A stretch of DNA of 64,000 nt, from NCBI RefSeq assembly GCF_019597925.1, contig NZ_CP080442.1:165001-229000 (forward strand), written 5' to 3'. The position numbers and the translations under genes were made by a program. This document shows, piece by piece, positions 54,429 through 62,867 of the stretch (position 1 is the stretch's first letter; each line of letters begins with the position of its first letter). The DNA is from [Clostridium] scindens (GTDB taxonomy: Bacteria > Bacillota > Clostridia > Lachnospirales > Lachnospiraceae). The notes beneath the pieces are model-generated. The model was not told the origin of the DNA and did no database searches. It saw nothing but the letters and a program-made list of their open reading frames with translations.

Positions 54429-55886
54429 ATGAAAAAGAATGTTCTGTTATTGAAAAATATTACAAAAGAAAAGGCCGGCAGCAAAGTGCTGGATCAGTTC
54501 TATGTCGAGATTCTAAGCGGCGAGATCATGAATCTGATCGGGCTGGAAGGAAGCGGAAAGGAAGAGATATATTCTATCTTGTTCGGTGATGAATGTGCGG
54601 ATAAGGGAGAGGTATGGTTTGCGGGAAAGAAGTATGAAAAAGGGAAGGAACTGCCCGTCGAAAGATCCAACGGGATATTTTTTATCGGAAATCAAGAACT
54701 GATCATTCCGAACCTGAGCGTGGCCGAGAACCTGTATATTATTGAGAAGATCAATTATTTCCAGTTCAGCGTATCAAAGAAGAAGATGGAACTGCAGGCG
54801 CGAAGGATGCTGGAACAGTTCGAGATTAAGATCGCCCCGGATAAAAAGGCCAATGAGCTGAACCGGTACGAGTGCTATATCCTGCGTCTGATGCGGGCAT
54901 ATGTGAAGCGTGCCAGGCTGATCGTGGTGGACGATATTCTGGACGACTTTTCCTTTGAGCGGATCGGCCAGATCGTGGAGATACTGGAACGCTTCAAGCA
55001 GGAAGGCATATCCGTGCTGTGGATCAACAGTTATCCGGACGCGATTACGGAAAGTTCCGATAAGGTCGTGGTCATCCGTCAGGGAAGGAACTGTAAGATG
55101 TTCTATAAGGAAGAGTACGACAGGCAGAAAGTGTTTGAGTGCATGATTGGAAAGAAAGGTCCAAAGGAGTCGGTACAGGAGTCTAAGGCGGGCAGCAGGA
55201 TCATCTTCCAGGCAGAGAATATACAGAATGATTATTTTGATGGGCTGGATTTTTGCTGCAGGCAGGGCGAGATGCTTGGCATCTATGACCTCCAGGATAA
55301 GTTTAGCAGAGAACTGCGCAGATTGCTTCTGGGCAGGAGAAGCTACAGCGGCGGCTTGATCGTAGAAGGGTCACCCTATAAGGCGGATTCTGAGTATAAA
55401 CTGGTGAGAAGCCATATCGGCGTGGTGGATGGGAATAAATACCAGTCACTGATCTTCCCGGATCTTACCGTCAGGGAGAATATGGAGATGGCTGTTTATA
55501 AGAAGACTACCGTGTGCGGGTGCTTTATTAACGGTAGGGTGAAAAGATATCTGGATAGAATTGGAATGGAGATCTGCGAGAATAGCCGGATCAACCAGGA
55601 GATGGTCAATGTCAGCAGAAGGGATGCCATGCAGATCATCTACCGCAGATGGCAGCTTACGAAGCCGAAGATTCTATTCTGCTTTCAGCCATTCCTCAGG
55701 CTGGACGCCGTATCCAGGCAGCAGCTGGAGGCTTTGCTGCTGGAATTTAAAAGCAAGGGAACGGGGATCGTATTAAGCAGCGCCAATATATCTCATCTGC
55801 TGCCGCTGTGCGACCGAATCCTTGTCATTGAGGGAAATCGGATCATCAGGGAAGTAGAAAAAGAAGCATTTTCCGAGTATTTCTAA
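54429..55886 (+). CDS. Degenerate two-domain ABC ATPase homologue (probable non-catalytic regulator)
   Basis: About 485 residues with the length and two-ABC layout of RbsA/MglA, but key motifs are altered. In half 1 the Walker A reads GLEGSGKEE (about 38-46), with Glu where Ser/Thr should bind Mg; the LSGGQ signature is replaced by ELNRYECYI; and Walker B LIVVDDILDD lacks the catalytic Glu. In half 2 Walker A is gone (GIYDLQDKFSREL), the signature is VSRRDAMQII, and Walker B reads ILFCFQPFLRLD. It is not simply a pseudogene: the frame is intact and it is tightly coupled to the kinase gene (ATG two bases after its TGA). A complete RbsA-type ATPase lies downstream. It probably binds the transporter or kinase as a signalling subunit. 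Function is inferred only. Confidence 0.75.
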   Translation: MKKNVLLLKNITKEKAGSKVLDQFYVEILSGEIMNLIGLEGSGKEEIYSILFGDECADKGEVWFAGKKYEKGKELPVERSNGIFFIGNQELIIPNLSVAENLYIIEKINYFQFSVSKKKMELQARRMLEQFEIKIAPDKKANELNRYECYILRLMRAYVKRARLIVVDDILDDFSFERIGQIVEILERFKQEGISVLWINSYPDAITESSDKVVVIRQGRNCKMFYKEEYDRQKVFECMIGKKGPKESVQESKAGSRIIFQAENIQNDYFDGLDFCCRQGEMLGIYDLQDKFSRELRRLLLGRRSYSGGLIVEGSPYKADSEYKLVRSHIGVVDGNKYQSLIFPDLTVRENMEMAVYKKTTVCGCFINGRVKRYLDRIGMEICENSRINQEMVNVSRRDAMQIIYRRWQLTKPKILFCFQPFLRLDAVSRQQLEALLLEFKSKGTGIVLSSANISHLLPLCDRILVIEGNRIIREVEKEAFSEYF

Positions 55887-55917
55887 TAAAAGTGCACATA
55901 TTCCAAAATCCCCGGCA

Positions 55918-55946
55918 TTGTCCGGGAGCCTCCGGAAGGTTATACT
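55918..55946 (+). promoter_or_regulatory. Promoter of the sugar importer operon
   Basis: TTGTCC (55918-55923) and TATACT (55941-55946) are 17 bp apart. A CCCGG-N6-CCGGG inverted repeat (about 55911-55926) overlaps the -35, as does a weak CTCCGG/CCGGGAG pairing. It is a natural site for the YesN-like activator, not proven. Confidence 0.6.
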
Positions 55947-55979
55947 ACACATATCAAATAACCAAAAGGAGGAAAAAGA

Positions 55980-56972
55980 ATGAAAAAGATGTGGAGAAAG
56001 GTGCTGGCAGCAGCGATGGTTCTAACAATGATCCTTTCCCTGGCAGCGTGCGGGAGTAAAGGAGACGATAAGTCTGACGACAAGAAGTCATCCGAGAAAT
56101 CATCCGATGTAAAGATTGGCTTTGTAGTCAGCGATATGTCAGATGCATTCTTCGCGCACCTGGTGCAAAAGATGCAGGATGATGCTGACAGCAAGGGCGT
56201 AACGCTCACGGTAAAGGAGTGCCCAGAGATCAGCGATAAGATTACCGGAATCGAGAACTTCGTGGAGGCTGGATGCACCACGATCATCTGCCACGTTACG
56301 GATGCAGACGCGCTTAAGGACGCGGCAATGAACGCAGAGGACGCCGGCGTTAAATTTATCTCTCATGATTCTGATATCGAGGGAACTTCCGGATTCATCG
56401 GAATCGACAACTATGAGTATGGATACGCTATTGGAAAGAATGCCGCGGACTGGATCAACGAGAATTTTGAAGAGTCTGATACCGTCAAAGTGGGCGTGTG
56501 CAACTATCCGGATTATCCATTCCTGGTAACCAGAGAAGAAGGAATCCTGGCAGCATTAAAAGAACTTGCTCCTAATGCCAAGGTAGTAGTTACCGCCAAA
56601 GCAGGCTACACCCCTGAAGGCGTGGATGTAGGAGACGCATGGGTGCAGTCCAACTCTGACTTAAATGTGGTTGTAGGCATCAATGACGCAGGCGTGCTGG
56701 GCGTATACGAATCATTCAAATCAGCGGGCATTAAGAATGACAAGCTGGGAATGTTCGGCGGGGATGCCGTAGACGATGCTCTGGCTGCGTTAAAAGAAGG
56801 CGGCGCATTCAAAGCCACGGTTACCACGAATATGCTGCTCCATGCGGACTATTTCATCGATATGGCAATCGAGCTGACGGAAAAAGGAAAACTGGACGAA
56901 AGAGAAGTCCTGTTCCCGCTTGATCCGATCACGCCAGAAAACGTAGACGAGTATATTGCAAGTCAGGAATAG
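55980..56972 (+). CDS. Sugar-type ABC transporter substrate-binding lipoprotein (RbsB-like)
   Basis: A 330-residue lipoprotein of the Peripla_BP_4 family. The lipobox LSLAAC (Cys about 23) is followed by a Lys/Asp/Ser-rich linker and then the binding domain, with IGFVVSDMSDAFFAHLVQKM, TIICHVTDADALKDAA and VVVGINDAGVLGVYESFKSA as the family landmarks. It binds a sugar or sugar-like compound outside and delivers it to the permease. The RBS AAAGGAGGAAAAAG is strong. A terminator-like hairpin between it and the ATPase gene would give it higher expression than the rest. Confidence 0.9.
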   Translation: MKKMWRKVLAAAMVLTMILSLAACGSKGDDKSDDKKSSEKSSDVKIGFVVSDMSDAFFAHLVQKMQDDADSKGVTLTVKECPEISDKITGIENFVEAGCTTIICHVTDADALKDAAMNAEDAGVKFISHDSDIEGTSGFIGIDNYEYGYAIGKNAADWINENFEESDTVKVGVCNYPDYPFLVTREEGILAALKELAPNAKVVVTAKAGYTPEGVDVGDAWVQSNSDLNVVVGINDAGVLGVYESFKSAGIKNDKLGMFGGDAVDDALAALKEGGAFKATVTTNMLLHADYFIDMAIELTEKGKLDEREVLFPLDPITPENVDEYIASQE

Positions 56973-56983
56973 TAAATGACAGG

Positions 56984-57023
56984 AATTAATGGTATAGCGT
57001 ACAACCTATACCATTAATTTTTT
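56984..57023 (+). terminator. Partial terminator/attenuator between binding-protein and ATPase genes
   Basis: The perfect stem AATTAATGGTATA / TATACCATTAATT with a 10-nt loop is followed by TTTT. Leaky read-through at such a place sets the usual excess of binding protein over membrane parts. Confidence 0.75.
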
Positions 57024-57058
57024 AAGGAATGGATAATGGATGAGGCGGTGACTGATAC

Positions 57059-58543
57059 ATGGATCATATATTAGAGATTAAAAATGTTACGAAAAGATAT
57101 CCGGGCGTAGTAGCCCTTGATAACGTCTCCCTTTCAGTGAGGAGAGGGGAAGTCCACGCGCTGGTTGGTGAAAATGGCGCGGGAAAATCAACTTTGATCA
57201 AGATTATTACAGGCGCGATCAAGCCTGATGAAGGAAGCATCATATACCAGGGTAAGAATTACCCGGAACTAAATCCGATCCTGTCGGGAGAGATTGGGAT
57301 AGAGGCGATCTATCAGGAATTCAATCTTGCTCCGGATCTGTCGGTGGAAGAAAATATCTACATGGGAAGCAAGGTGAATAACAGCCTGTTCATAGATAAG
57401 AAGAAGTTAACGGAAAATACGATGGAAATCCTGAAGTCGCTGAATGCGGACATTAGCCCGAATACAAAGATCAAGGATCTGACGGTGGCCTATATGCAGC
57501 TGGTAGAGATATCCAAGGCGCTTGCAAAGAATGTAAAGCTGCTGATCATGGATGAGCCGACGGCGCCGCTTACGGACAACGAGGTGGAGATACTCTTTGA
57601 ACTAGTCAGAAAATTAAAAGAAAAAGGAGTGTCCATTATCTACATATCCCACAGGCTGGATGAGATATTCGAACTGTCCGACCGGGTTACGGTCATGCGT
57701 GACGGGCAGATGATCAAGACGGCTGAGATACAGGATATTACGAAGAATCAGCTGATCTTTGACATGGTGGGACGCGAACTTACCGAGACCTATCCGAAGC
57801 GTAATCCCAAATATGGGGATAAGCTGCTGGAAGTCAAAGGCGTATGCGGGCCTTCCAACCAGGAGACATCCTTCTGCGTAAGAGAAGGGGAGATCGTAGG
57901 GCTTGCGGGCCTGGTGGGCGCGGGCAGAACCGAGATGGCCAGGCTCATTATCGGAGCCGATAAGAAATATTCCGGCGAAGTCTATGTAAAGGGAAAAAAG
58001 GCTGTCATTAATTCGCCCAAGGATGCAATCGAGAATGGGATTGCCTATGTGTCGGAGGATCGGAAGAACCAGGGAGTACTGCTTAAGATGTCCATCCGCT
58101 GGAATATTACCCTTCCCATACTTAGGAAACTGTCGAAATTTATATTCATCAGCCAGAAAGAGGAAAATGCGTGCGTAAATAAGTATAAGGATGCACTGCG
58201 GATCAAGACGCCATCTGTCAACCAGCTGGTGGGAAACCTGTCCGGAGGCAACCAGCAGAAAGTAGCAGTGGCAAAGTGGCTTGCCAGCGAATCAAAAATA
58301 TTGATTCTGGATGAGCCCACGCGGGGGATTGATGTGGGGGCTAAACAGGAAATCTATGAATTGATCAATCAGCTGACCCAGGAAGGCCTTGGAATCATCA
58401 TGATATCCTCGGAGATGGAGGAGATTATGGGGATGTCCGACCGTATGCTGGTAATGGCGGAAGGAAACGTGGTAGGGGAACTGCAGAAAGAGGAGTTCTC
58501 ACAGGATAAGATTCTTAGATATGCATCGAATATAACGACTTAG
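57059..58543 (+). CDS. Sugar ABC transporter ATP-binding protein (RbsA/MglA type)
   Basis: A 494-residue two-domain ATPase with canonical motifs. Half 1: Walker A VGENGAGKSTLIKIITGA (about 34-51), Walker B LLIMDEPTAPL, and switch YISHRLDEIFELSD. Half 2: the normally altered Walker A GLVGAGRTEMARLI of RbsA relatives, signature NLSGGNQQKVAVAKW and ILDEPTRGIDVGAKQ. It should be active, in contrast to the pseudo-ABC protein at 54429. The family exports nothing and drives import of monosaccharides or related compounds. GAGG upstream of the ATG is a weak ribosome site. Confidence 0.93.
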   Translation: MDHILEIKNVTKRYPGVVALDNVSLSVRRGEVHALVGENGAGKSTLIKIITGAIKPDEGSIIYQGKNYPELNPILSGEIGIEAIYQEFNLAPDLSVEENIYMGSKVNNSLFIDKKKLTENTMEILKSLNADISPNTKIKDLTVAYMQLVEISKALAKNVKLLIMDEPTAPLTDNEVEILFELVRKLKEKGVSIIYISHRLDEIFELSDRVTVMRDGQMIKTAEIQDITKNQLIFDMVGRELTETYPKRNPKYGDKLLEVKGVCGPSNQETSFCVREGEIVGLAGLVGAGRTEMARLIIGADKKYSGEVYVKGKKAVINSPKDAIENGIAYVSEDRKNQGVLLKMSIRWNITLPILRKLSKFIFISQKEENACVNKYKDALRIKTPSVNQLVGNLSGGNQQKVAVAKWLASESKILILDEPTRGIDVGAKQEIYELINQLTQEGLGIIMISSEMEEIMGMSDRMLVMAEGNVVGELQKEEFSQDKILRYASNITT

Positions 58544-58555
58544 GAGGAACGCAAA

Positions 58556-59524
58556 ATGGATAAGTTTAAAAGTTTTATAAAGCAGTATTTCGTATTGGTG
58601 ATATTAATATTCTTGATTATACTATTTGGCTGCCTGCAGCCGGAATCATTTTTGACGATGTCAAACTTCTTTACCGTAGTCCGGCAGTCTTCTATCATGG
58701 GAATCGCCACTATTGGCCTGCTGTTCGTCATGATCGCGGGAGGGATCGACCTGTCCCTGGGATCAGTGATATCATTGGAATCTGTCCTGGCAGCAGTCCT
58801 TTTGACAAAGTTCGGGATGGGGCTATTCCCGGCATACGCCCTGGGCCTTCTGGCGACTACGCTGATCGGGCTGGTAACCGGGATCATCATCGTAAAGACC
58901 AACATTTTCCCGATGATCGGAACCCTGGCTTTGCAGATCATCTTGCAAGGCGCCGCGTATCTGATCTGCGGAGGAATGCCGGTATCCAATCTGCCAAGTT
59001 CTGCCAAGGTGGTTGGGCAAGGCTATGTGGGGATGATTCCTCTGCCAGTGATCCTGTTCATCGTTGTCATTATCATTGCTGGAATTGTGCTGAACCGAAC
59101 CTACATTGGAAGGCATTTTTACGCAATTGGAAGTAATGAAGAGGCGGCAAGGCTCTCCGGCATCAATACAGGCAAATTAAAGGTGGCCACCTATGCGATC
59201 GGAGGATTCCTGTCAGGGCTTGCGGGACTTATCATGCTTGCCAGAATCAGTTCCGGACAGCCTACGGCAGGAAAGAATATGGAAATGGACTGCCTGACAG
59301 CCGCGGTAATCGGCGGCGTCAGCCTGACCGGCGGAGAAGGGCGCATCTCTACGGCTGTGTGCGGCGTATTGATCATCGGCGTGCTGACCAACGGCATGAC
59401 GATCCTTAATATCAGCGAATATTACCAGCTGATCATCAGAGGATGCATCTTCCTTGGCGCGGTATGCCTGGATGGAATCCAGAAGCAGCTGGCGGGCAGG
59501 AAGAAAGTGAAGAAGGTGGCCTAG
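58556..59524 (+). CDS. Sugar ABC transporter permease (RbsC type)
   Basis: A 322-residue permease with about eight to ten hydrophobic segments. Family patterns are MIAGGIDLSLGSVISLESVL, FYAIGSNEEAARLSGINTGK and CLTAAVIGGVSLTGGEGRIS, all typical of RbsC/XylH/MglC permeases. It should form the homodimeric channel with the ATPase at 57059. The RBS AGGAGGAAC precedes the ATG by 6 bp. It is followed almost immediately by the esterase gene. Confidence 0.92.
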   Translation: MDKFKSFIKQYFVLVILIFLIILFGCLQPESFLTMSNFFTVVRQSSIMGIATIGLLFVMIAGGIDLSLGSVISLESVLAAVLLTKFGMGLFPAYALGLLATTLIGLVTGIIIVKTNIFPMIGTLALQIILQGAAYLICGGMPVSNLPSSAKVVGQGYVGMIPLPVILFIVVIIIAGIVLNRTYIGRHFYAIGSNEEAARLSGINTGKLKVATYAIGGFLSGLAGLIMLARISSGQPTAGKNMEMDCLTAAVIGGVSLTGGEGRISTAVCGVLIIGVLTNGMTILNISEYYQLIIRGCIFLGAVCLDGIQKQLAGRKKVKKVA

Positions 59525-59525
59525 T

Positions 59526-60497
59526 ATGGGAGATTATCGAAAGTATTTGGAACCGGAATATGGGGAAGTAGCACCGGAAGTCGAAATTATGGAGCCGCAG
59601 GCCATGGATATGGAGCACAAGAAGGAGTGGCGGACGAAGAGCAACTACGAATCCGTGGCGGCAATGACGGCGGCTTACCAGCGGTGCAGCTGCTATGAGA
59701 AGATTATGACGGTACATACGGAAGAGACGCTGCTAAATGGAAACGACGGGCCCATACGCCTTCGGATCTATACGCCGGAAGGGAAGAAGCCGTGCCCGAC
59801 AGTCGTATTCTACCACGGCGGCGCGTTCTCTATGAACAGCATTGATGTATACGAGTATGTGTGCAGATACCTGGCCTGCTACGGAGGCATGATCGTGGTG
59901 GCTCCCGATTACCACCTGGCCCCGGAATACAAGTTTCCGAAGGGACTTAACGAGGCATATGATACGCTCGTATGGACCAGCGAGAATATAAGGGATTACG
60001 GAGGAGACCCCAAAAACATCAGCGTCTGCGGCGATAGTTCCGGCGGCAACTTCGCGACCGTAGTCTCCATGCTGGCAAGAGACCGGAAAGGCCCGGCTGT
60101 CCGCAGGCAGATCTTGTACTATCCATTGACAACGAATGTGGAGAGCGAGATGACAGATTCTGAAAAACACTATGGCAAGGGGTATTTCCTAGAATATAAC
60201 TGTATGGAAGACCCGATGGACTTTTATTTTAACAGCGAGGAAGAGAAAGAAAGCCCGCTGGCTTCTCCGCTCCTATCCGGAAATCTGAAAGGACTGCCTC
60301 CGGCCTGCTTCATATCTGCCCAGTGCGACCCGCTTCTGGATCAGGGGCTGATGTATGCGGCAAAGCTAGAGGACAGCGGCGTAAGCGTGGAGTACCATAT
60401 CATGGAAGGGATGGTACATGGATTCCTTAACTGGACGTACGGGAAGACATTCGATGCGTTAAATCATGCTATCCGGTTTATCCATGGGACGGATTGA
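59526..60497 (+). CDS. Alpha/beta hydrolase of the hormone-sensitive-lipase esterase group
   Basis: A 323-residue cytoplasmic esterase. The oxyanion motif is VFYHGGAFSM, the nucleophile elbow GDSSGGN (Ser about 183), the Asp in SAQCDPLLDQG and the His in MEGMVHGFLNW, so the catalytic triad is complete. These enzymes remove acetyl or other short acyl groups from small esters. The ATG directly follows the permease stop. In an importer operon it is expected to deacylate the imported compound, which would be an acylated sugar or glycoside. Substrate is inferred. Confidence 0.86.
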   Translation: MGDYRKYLEPEYGEVAPEVEIMEPQAMDMEHKKEWRTKSNYESVAAMTAAYQRCSCYEKIMTVHTEETLLNGNDGPIRLRIYTPEGKKPCPTVVFYHGGAFSMNSIDVYEYVCRYLACYGGMIVVAPDYHLAPEYKFPKGLNEAYDTLVWTSENIRDYGGDPKNISVCGDSSGGNFATVVSMLARDRKGPAVRRQILYYPLTTNVESEMTDSEKHYGKGYFLEYNCMEDPMDFYFNSEEEKESPLASPLLSGNLKGLPPACFISAQCDPLLDQGLMYAAKLEDSGVSVEYHIMEGMVHGFLNWTYGKTFDALNHAIRFIHGTD

Positions 60498-60519
60498 CGG
60501 ATCAAAGGAGGAATTATAT

Positions 60520-61713
60520 ATGTCAGTATTTCAGGAAATCTCAGATTATATAGATACCATATCCGTGATAGATACCCATTGCCATAAACTGCCCCGGCAG
60601 GTAGGATTTCCCGCGGGAATCCAGGATCTGGTGGAACATTCCTACCTGGGATGGTGCCACCGCGACTGGGACGGCACGAAGGAGGCTGCTGCGGAATTTG
60701 TAAGAGGCTTAAAGCATAATTCCTATTTTTTCTGGATCGAGAAGAGCCTTCAGAAACTGCTTGGTACAGAACAAAGGCTGGATGAAAATACGTACCCTTG
60801 GTTTGACCAGAAGATTAGGGAATTCTCTTCTTCCCTTGCATCGGATGATGAATTTCTGCGGAATGTCTGCCATTATGACAAGATCGTCCTGGACGGATAT
60901 TGGGAGCCGGGGACGAACCTTGGCAATCCCGGTCTGTATACGCCGACCTACCGGATCAACCAGTTTCTGTTCGGATATCAGCCGGATACGGTGGATGATA
61001 ACGGCAACAATCCCTTCCTTGTATATGGATGGCCCAAAGACCTGGAGTTCGACCAGTATTTAGACAAGATTGAGGAGAAGATCACAGAGAAGATGGCGCA
61101 AGGATGCGTGGCGTTAAAGTCATCCCTTCCCTATGACCGTTCCATTCATTTTAAGGAGCGGACCTATGACGAGGCGAAAAGAGGATACCAGAATCCAGAT
61201 GCCTCCCGGGAGGATATCGTGGCATTCCAGGATTATATCTATTTTTATATCTGCAGGATTGCGGCAAAGTATGATATTCCATTCCAGAACCATACCGGGC
61301 TTGGCAATCTGGAAGGCAGCAATGCCATGCTTCTAAAGGAAGTCATCAGCAAGAATCCCAAGACCAGGTTCATCCTGTTCCATGGAAGCTTCCCCTGGAC
61401 GGACGACGCGCTGGCGCTGATCCACAATTATTCCAACGTGTACGCGGACCTATGCTGGCTCCCCAGCATATCCACTACTACGGCAATCTACTTCCTGAAG
61501 CAGCTTATAGAGACCGGAAAGGCAGATGCCATCACCTGGGGCTGCGACTCCTGGACGGTGATAGAAAGCTACGGCGCATATCTGGCTGGCCGCTATGCGG
61601 TGGCAAAGGCGCTGGCGGACCTGATCGAAGATGCGTTCATGACCTTGGAGGAAGGGAAGGAACTGGCGGATAATATATTCCGAACAAATGCAAAGAGAAT
61701 TTATAATATATAA
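60520..61713 (+). CDS. Amidohydrolase family (PF04909-like) metal-dependent hydrolase
   Basis: A 397-residue TIM-barrel hydrolase. Metal-binding patterns are visible: VIDTHCHKLP near residue 20, FQNHTGLGNLEG with His, FILFHGSFPWTDDA with the next His, and an Asp in AITWGCDSWTV. The N terminus (EISDYIDTISVIDTHCH) is typical of 2-oxo- or uronate-type amidohydrolases and of lactonase-like members. The true start is the ATG at 60520 after AAAGGAGGAATTA, not the longer frame. It is the last gene of the importer operon and may act on the imported compound after the esterase. Reaction unknown. Confidence 0.82.
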   Translation: MSVFQEISDYIDTISVIDTHCHKLPRQVGFPAGIQDLVEHSYLGWCHRDWDGTKEAAAEFVRGLKHNSYFFWIEKSLQKLLGTEQRLDENTYPWFDQKIREFSSSLASDDEFLRNVCHYDKIVLDGYWEPGTNLGNPGLYTPTYRINQFLFGYQPDTVDDNGNNPFLVYGWPKDLEFDQYLDKIEEKITEKMAQGCVALKSSLPYDRSIHFKERTYDEAKRGYQNPDASREDIVAFQDYIYFYICRIAAKYDIPFQNHTGLGNLEGSNAMLLKEVISKNPKTRFILFHGSFPWTDDALALIHNYSNVYADLCWLPSISTTTAIYFLKQLIETGKADAITWGCDSWTVIESYGAYLAGRYAVAKALADLIEDAFMTLEEGKELADNIFRTNAKRIYNI

Positions 61714-61729
61714 GATATTTTAGGCGAGG

Positions 61730-61764
61730 CGTGGGCATTCATATAGTGGATGCCTGCGTTTTTT
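61730..61764 (+). terminator. Terminator of the importer operon
   Basis: CGTGGGCAT pairs with ATGCCTGCG (two wobble pairs), followed by TTTTTT. The stem is weak but well placed. Confidence 0.6.
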
Positions 61765-61839
61765 GTGACATACGAAATTTGCTGCCTATATCATAAAAAC
61801 CCTCCGGGAGACGGGCTGGCATTTTATTGACTTGTACGG

Positions 61840-61845
61840 TATAAT
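61840..61845 (+). promoter_or_regulatory. Likely -10 box of the Fic gene
   Basis: TATAAT lies 27 bp before the ATG; a TGGCAT 17 bp upstream is a weak -35. The tempting TTGACT at 61827 is only 7 bp from the -10 and cannot pair with it. Confidence 0.45.
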
Positions 61846-61871
61846 ATAGTGCAAGTGTGAAAGGAGTTTTT

Positions 61872-62867
61872 ATGGAAGAGAGAGGATATACGCCACCGTA
61901 TACTATTTCGGATAAAATTGTAAATCTTATTTCTGATATATCAGAAATTCTAACAGAACTGACTATCGATAATAAAATGAGTCCAAATCCAAGGCTAAGA
62001 AGAGATAATCGAGTGAAGACGATCCATGCATCGCTTGCGATAGAAAATAATTCATTATCATTAGAGCAGGTAACGGATATAATTAATGGAAAACGGATTC
62101 TGGGAGCGCCAGATGAAATCTGCGAAGTAAAAAATGCATTTGAAGTTTATGAACATTTGCTGGAAATGAACCCTTATTCCAGAAAAGATATGCTCAAGGC
62201 ACATAAAATGTTAATGCATGATTTAACCAAAGAGGCAGGTGCCTTTAGACAGGGAGGCGTTGGAGTGTTTGCTGGCAAGAGATTAGTACACATGGCCCCT
62301 CCGGCAGAAAGAGTTCCGCAGTTAGTGAAAGAGTTGATGGATTGGGTGAAGAAAGATCCGGCCCATCCGCTGATAAAGAGCAGTGTATTTCACTATGAAT
62401 TTGAATTTATTCATCCATTTGCGGATGGAAACGGGAGAATGGGGCGTATGTGGCAGACACTTCTTCTGTATCAGTGGAAGCCTATTTTTGGATGGCTTCC
62501 AATAGAAACCTTGATCAGAGAGAGGCAGGAGGAATACTATAGAGTTTTGGGCGAGGCTGATCATAAGGCTGATTCCAGGGTGTTTATAGAGTTCCTGCTC
62601 CAGGCAATTTATGATACGCTTGTAGAGGTCGAGAGCACCGAACAAGTGAGGGTACAAGTGAGCGAACAAGTCCAACGCTTATTGGACGCTTTGGAAAATG
62701 ATACCTTAACAACAAAAGAGTTGATGGATAGACTGGGGTTAAAGCATAGGCCGACCTTTCGAAAGAACTATCTTTTACCATCAATGAAACTTGGATTAGT
62801 TGAAATGACAATTCCGGACAAGCCAAACAGCAGCAGGCAGAAATATAGAAAGAAGGCAGTTATATGA
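61872..62867 (+). CDS. Fic-domain protein (predicted AMP transferase) with N-terminal inhibitory motif
   Basis: A 331-residue Fic protein. The catalytic motif is intact, FIHPFADGNGRMGRMW (His about 181), and the N-terminal inhibitory helix SLAIEN (about 54-59) fits S/TxxxEG/N, so the enzyme should be auto-inhibited. The order of helix then Fic core is class II. The C-terminal part (about 255-330) looks like a winged helix-turn-helix (TTKELMDRLGLKHRPTFRKN), a usual addition in this class. It uses ATP to modify a target hydroxyl, usually in a protein; the target is unknown. The start at 61872 follows AAAGGAG and overlaps the UroD-like gene by ATGA. Confidence 0.9.
   Translation: MEERGYTPPYTISDKIVNLISDISEILTELTIDNKMSPNPRLRRDNRVKTIHASLAIENNSLSLEQVTDIINGKRILGAPDEICEVKNAFEVYEHLLEMNPYSRKDMLKAHKMLMHDLTKEAGAFRQGGVGVFAGKRLVHMAPPAERVPQLVKELMDWVKKDPAHPLIKSSVFHYEFEFIHPFADGNGRMGRMWQTLLLYQWKPIFGWLPIETLIRERQEEYYRVLGEADHKADSRVFIEFLLQAIYDTLVEVESTEQVRVQVSEQVQRLLDALENDTLTTKELMDRLGLKHRPTFRKNYLLPSMKLGLVEMTIPDKPNSSRQKYRKKAVI

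Noticed and set aside
61827..61845. TTGACT and TATAAT as a paired promoter of the Fic gene
   Set aside because: They are only 7 bp apart, far too close for a sigma-A promoter; only the -10 was kept.
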